DNA of 64,000 nucleotides. Origin: Pteria penguin. Taxonomy: Eukaryota; Mollusca; Bivalvia; Pterioida; Pteriidae. The notes under the pieces were generated by a model, which saw only the letters and a program-made list of their open reading frames with translations, was not told the origin of the DNA and made no database searches. Both the position numbers and the translations under genes were made by a program. Below, one piece after another: positions 41,001-47,000 of this stretch (the stretch's first letter is position 1; the number at the start of each line of letters is the position of its first letter). The stretch spans positions 930,001-994,000 of the forward strand of contig CM068590.1 in assembly GCA_035048485.1 (NCBI GenBank). The letters run 5' to 3'.

Positions 41001-44000
41001 TAAACTGAAAGATTTTAAGATCCAGCTACTAGTTGCAAAGACCAATTGATCATCCAAAACAATCAGTAACTCTTGTTTAGTCTATAAAAGTTGGACGAGA
41101 ATCTAGCAATTTTTTTTATCAAGGCCTTACTTTCATTTAATTTCCAAAAACGAGTTTGTAATATTTAAATCATGATTTCTAGGCAAATCAAAGCTGCTGA
41201 GATGTTAGATGAAATTTATTCATCCAAAAGAGTCTGTTACTCTTGTTCACTTTCATTTCATTCTCGGAAACATGGGTCCAGCATCATAAAATGAGAAAAT
41301 ACTTAAGTCAATTATTTCATTTTAATTTATTCCATTGTTAAATGTTCTAATTAACTATCATGTTGTTTAATTCTATTAATGAATAGAATAATATTCAATA
41401 AAATCCAAATCCCAGTGATTAATTAATTCTTGAACAGAAGAATTTGAAAATATGACGAGCATTTTTTCCGTTTATAGTGCTGAACCCAGACTGTAAATTA
41501 TCATGGTGACTATCATATTTCCAGATATATCAAAGATGTCATGTTGATATTAAATGAAAATTGATTGTGTCCATGAGAAAAGAGTCACTATGGCTACGAC
41601 ATCAAAACATTTAGAATTACGTCATACGCTTTTTTTTAAACACATGTAACAACATTTCACGCATTTTACTGGTTTGTGTGTTGTAATGGAATACAGTAGC
41701 AATAGAGTGATTGAACCACGACATGTAGATCTACTTACATGATATTCATTGCAAACAATAATCAATTCAACTATGCATATGAACCTCAGTCTCTGATCTT
41801 TATAACGTAAATGGTGCTTCTGTATCTAACTTGCAATTTTAGATTAAATAGTATGTCCTTGAATTTTCATATTTCGCTGATCAAAGACATGTAGAAAATG
41901 AATATGCACAAAAATGAAAATCTAAAAAAAATATTGCCGTACTGATCCTGTTCTCTTCTTTCTTAGACTCACCTCCTATATTGACTTCCTTAGACTCACC
42001 TCCTGTATTGACTTTCTTACACTCACCTCCTGTATTGACTTTCTTACACTCACCTCCTGTATTGACTGTACTTTTTCTGTTTTATACACGACATGAGCGA
42101 CTGTTGGGGAATCAGGAATGTACAAGAGACGAGTCTTTAGTAAGGTAAGTGAAAGCTCCCTCTGAGTACACTGTAAAATAATAAATATATGTTACGCTGT
42201 CTTAAAAGTTATATTCTAAAGCAATCATAAAGAGATGTAGAAAAATGAAGCAGAGCTGGTGAAGCTCCACTGGTCAGATGACAGGCTCCCTCTGAGTACA
42301 CTGTAAAAAAATAAATATATGTTACGCTGTCTTAAAAGTTATATTCTAAAGCAATCATAAAGAGATGTAGAAAAATGAAGCAGAGCTGGTGAAGCTCCAC
42401 TGGTCATGTGACAGGCTCCTTACACTGAATACAGAAGGGGCCTGTACTGGAGTCCTATCATTGGTCAGGTGACAGGCTCCTTACACTGAATACAGAGGGG
42501 GCCTGCACTGGAGTCCTATCATTGGTCAGGTGACAGGCTCCTTACACTGAATACAGAGGGGGCCTGCACTGGAGTCCTATCATTGGTCAGGTGACAGGCT
42601 CCTTACACTGAATACATGGGGACCTGTACTGGAGTCCTGTCATTGGTCAGGTGACAGGCTCCTTACACTGAATACAGAAGGGGCCTGTACTGGAGTCCTA
42701 TCATTGGTCATGTGACAGGCTCCTTACACTGAATACAGAAGGGGCCTGCACTGGAGTCCTATCATTGGTCATGTGACAGGCTCCTTACACTGAATACAGA
42801 GGGGGCCTGCACTGGAGTCCTATCATTGGTCAGGTGACAGGCTCCTTACACTGAATACAGAGGGGGGCTGTACTAGAGTCCTATCATTGGTCATGTGACA
42901 GGCTCCTTACACTGAATACAGAAGGGGCCTGTACTGGAGTCCTATCATTGGTCATGTGACAGGCTCCTTACACTGAATACAGAAGGGGCATGCACTGGAT
43001 TCCTATCATTGGTCATGTGACAGGCTCCTTACACTGAATACAGAGGGGGCCTGTACAGGTGTCCTATCATTGGTCATGTGACAGGCTCCTTACACTGAAT
43101 ACAGAGGGGGCCTGCACTGGAGTCCTATCATTGGTCATGTGACAGGCTCCTTACACTGAATACAGAGGGGGGCCTGTACAGGTGTCCTATCATTGGTCAT
43201 GTGACAGGCTCCTTACACTGAATACAGAGGGGGCCTGCACTTGAGTCCTATCATTGGTCATGTGACAGGCTCCTTACACTGAATACAGAGGAAGCCTGTA
43301 CAGGTGTCCTATCATTGGTCATGTGACAGGCTCCTTACACTGAATACAGAGGGGGCCTGCACTGGAGTCCTATCATTGGTCATGTGACAGGCTCCTTACA
43401 CTGAATACAGAGGGGGGCCTGTACAGGTGTCCTATCATTGGTCATGTGACAGGCTCTTTACACTGAATACAGATGGGGCCTGTACTGGAGTCCTGTCATT
43501 GGTCAGGTGACAGGCTCCTTACACTGAATACAGGGGGGCCTGTACAGGTGTCCTATCATTGGTCATGTGAGGCTCCTTACACGGAATACAGAGGGGGGCC
43601 TGTACTGGAGTCCTATCATTGGTCAGGTGACAGGTTCCTTACACTGAATACAGAAGGGGCCTGTACTGGAGTCCTATCATTGGTCAGGTGACAGGCTCCT
43701 TACACTGAATACAGATGGGGCCTGTACTGGAGTCCTATCATTGGTCATGTGACAGGCTCCTTACACGGAATACAGAGGGGCCTGCACTGGAGTCCTATCA
43801 TTGGTCAGGTGACAGGCTCCTTACAGTGAATACAGAGGGGGCCTGTACAGGTGCCCTATCATTGGTCATGTGACAGGCTCCTTACACTGAATACAGATGG
43901 GGCCTGTACTGGAGTCCTGTCATTGGTCAGGTGACAGGCTCCTTACACTGAATACAGAGGGGGCCTGTACAGGTGTCCTATCATTGGTCATGTGACAGGC

Positions 44001-47000
44001 TCCTTACACTGAATACAGATGGGGCCTGTACTGGAGTCCTATCATTGGTCAGGTGACAGGCTCCTTACACTGAATACAGAGGGGGCCTGTACTGGAGTCC
44101 TATCATTGGTTATGTGACAGGCTCCTTACACTGAATACATAGGGGGCCTGTACTGGAGTCCTATCATTGGTCAGGTGACAGGCTCCTTACACTGAATACA
44201 GAGGGGGCCTGTACTGGAGTCCTGTCACTGGTCAGGTGACAGGCTCCTTACACTGAATACAGAAGGGGCCTGTGTTAGAGTCCTGTCAATGACATGCAAG
44301 GGATGACACACTATAACTGAGGTCCCATGGCACAGTTGACGTAGAACGTAAAAGATCCCTCACTACCATGGGTGGCTACTTTGTGCAGGTTTTAATTTCT
44401 GTGCATTGTATCAGGTAGGTGTTATCACTGTATCAGATGTTATCACCATACTTAATTTATCATCATGTCAGATGGTATCACCATATCAAATGTTATCAAT
44501 GTTAATTGTTACATGTATCACCATATCAGATGTTATCACCATATCTGGTGTTATTTATCACTGTATCAGATGTTATCAAAATATCTGATGTTATTTATCA
44601 CTATATCTGATGTTATCACCATGTCAGATGTTATCACCATATCAGATGTTATCATCTGGTGTTATTTATCACTGTATCTGGTGTTATCACCATATCTGAT
44701 ATTATTTATCACCATATCTGATGTAATCACCATATCTGATGTAAACACCATGTCAGATGCTATCATCTGGTGTTATTTATCACTGTATCTGGTGTTATCA
44801 CCATATCTGACGTTATCACCATGTCAGATGTTATCACCATATGTGATGTTATCACCATATCTGATGTTCCAGCCTCTGGTCACTCCAGGTTTGGCTATTG
44901 CCTTGGCAGGGACTTAATTCCATACATACAGTTGTGTATCTAAGTCAGCAAATTTGGTTGCCAAGAAATAAATGAAGATGTTATACATAGTACTCAGTTT
45001 GATGAAAATCTTGTACACCAATGTCATTAGTTATCAAAATGCTACACGTTTTCACTGACCTTTCATGTTTTAGTTGTCGAGAAATAATACTTTAAATGAG
45101 TATTTTTACCCCACCACTTTTAAGTGAAACCGAATAGGGTGGGATAAAACACTCTTTAAAGATACCATTTTTTGGTATTTGGAATGTTAGAGTGACAATC
45201 TGTAACATATTAATAACTGATGACAACGACACAAAACTCATTCACTCTAAGAGTGAAATCTTTATTTATTCCTGAGCAGCCAAATTGGCCCACTTTGATA
45301 CATGTACACAACTACATATACATGTATCATGGGAATCAGTCTCTGGTAAGGGACATAACCGAGCCGGAAGCAACAAGAGGCTGGATTACTCAGTTTATTA
45401 TATGACCGTGTGTTATAAAGATCCCTGCTTACAGTGAATAATTGATCAAAATAACATGTTGAAGAGCATAATATTGAAGCTAGTGGGGCTTACATGTATA
45501 CATCGTGTTTAAAGGTTTAAATTTCACTTTCTAATTTACCAGTGTAGTACAGTCCTGGTGCTTTGTAACTTTTTCCGTCCACTACAGTGGGTCACATACA
45601 GGTGTAAATTCAAGAATTACACAATACACAACTTGTAATTCAGAAAGGTGTAAATAAGCACGGGTAAATTTCCACCTGGATTCCCACTGTAGTTTTGGGG
45701 TGTTTCTCCCACTGTGTTTTGTGCAACTTCTCCAAAACACCCGGACTGTACTGACGTAAGACCTACAGCACATGATTTGAACACCTTTTTAATTGTAAAT
45801 ACTGACGTGGACTCCCCTCACACACATGTTTTAATCATAGTGAGATGATCCGGCATATGTGGCCCCTCGCTTAAATGGAAGAAGAAGTATTACCATTCTC
45901 AAGGTTGGACATCCACAGGTATTTGATAATGCACATTTTTAAGAGTTGAGGTAAAGCATCAGACTTTATCATAAAAGCAATATGTATTCCAAGAGAAATT
46001 TTGGGTAAAGAGGAATAATTAAGATATTTTATTAATCAATTCAGTAAATTTTGAATACCACTTTTACACATTTCCGATCTTATTTTGTATGTGAAACACT
46101 AATAAGAATTACAGTAAAACCTGTTATGCGAGACCACTGCCGTCGGCGACCACCTGTCTTCGGCGGCCATAAAAGTGGTGCACCAATGCATTTTACATTA
46201 TAAAAGACCTGTCGTCCGCGACCACCTGCAAAACGCGACCGGCGACCACGATTTCTTGTCTAAAACTATCAAATTCCCTGTTTTGCACAACCGCGTTTTC
46301 CGTCAATATCGGCAAGCGCGATCGATTTAGAATTAGATTGCCCCCTAAATATCTGTTTAACTCTGAAGGAAATAACCTGCTGAAAAATTGCCTCGGGTAT
46401 TAAATGAAGGTAAATGCTTTATAAAAGGTGTGAACACTTAATTGCCCTTTATGTTCCCGTCGTATAATACGACCACCGTCCAGGTAGCATTTGCGTGTAT
46501 CTTGGCACCTGTTTGGCAGGTGATTAATAATAAACTGTTATCAACACACGGGCATTTAACTCGCTTTACTGAAGTGGTCAGTTTTAGCTTGGATTTTAAT
46601 GTTTTAACATGTCTTTTACGCCGACGAAAAGAAAAAGTGATGCGATGGCTATGTTTAGCCCAAGTCCGAAAAGGAGTAAAGTTTTAACTCTTGAAGATCG
46701 CATGAAAGTAATCGAAAAATCAAAACAAGGAGTTAGTGCACGTCAGATCGCGGCTCAACTTGAATGCGGGAAAACGCAAATACAAAATATTTTAAAGAAT
46801 CGCAATGCTATCCAAAAGCAATGGGAAAGTGGATGGTCTGGTGATCGGAAGTATTTAGTCCCACGGAGAACACAATATGCGGAATTGAATGAAAAAGTGT
46901 ATAATTGGTTTTGTGATGCGAGATCAAAAAATTTACCCATAACCGGAAAAATGATTCAACAACAAGCCATTATAGAGTCAATGGGTATGCCAAATTGTGA

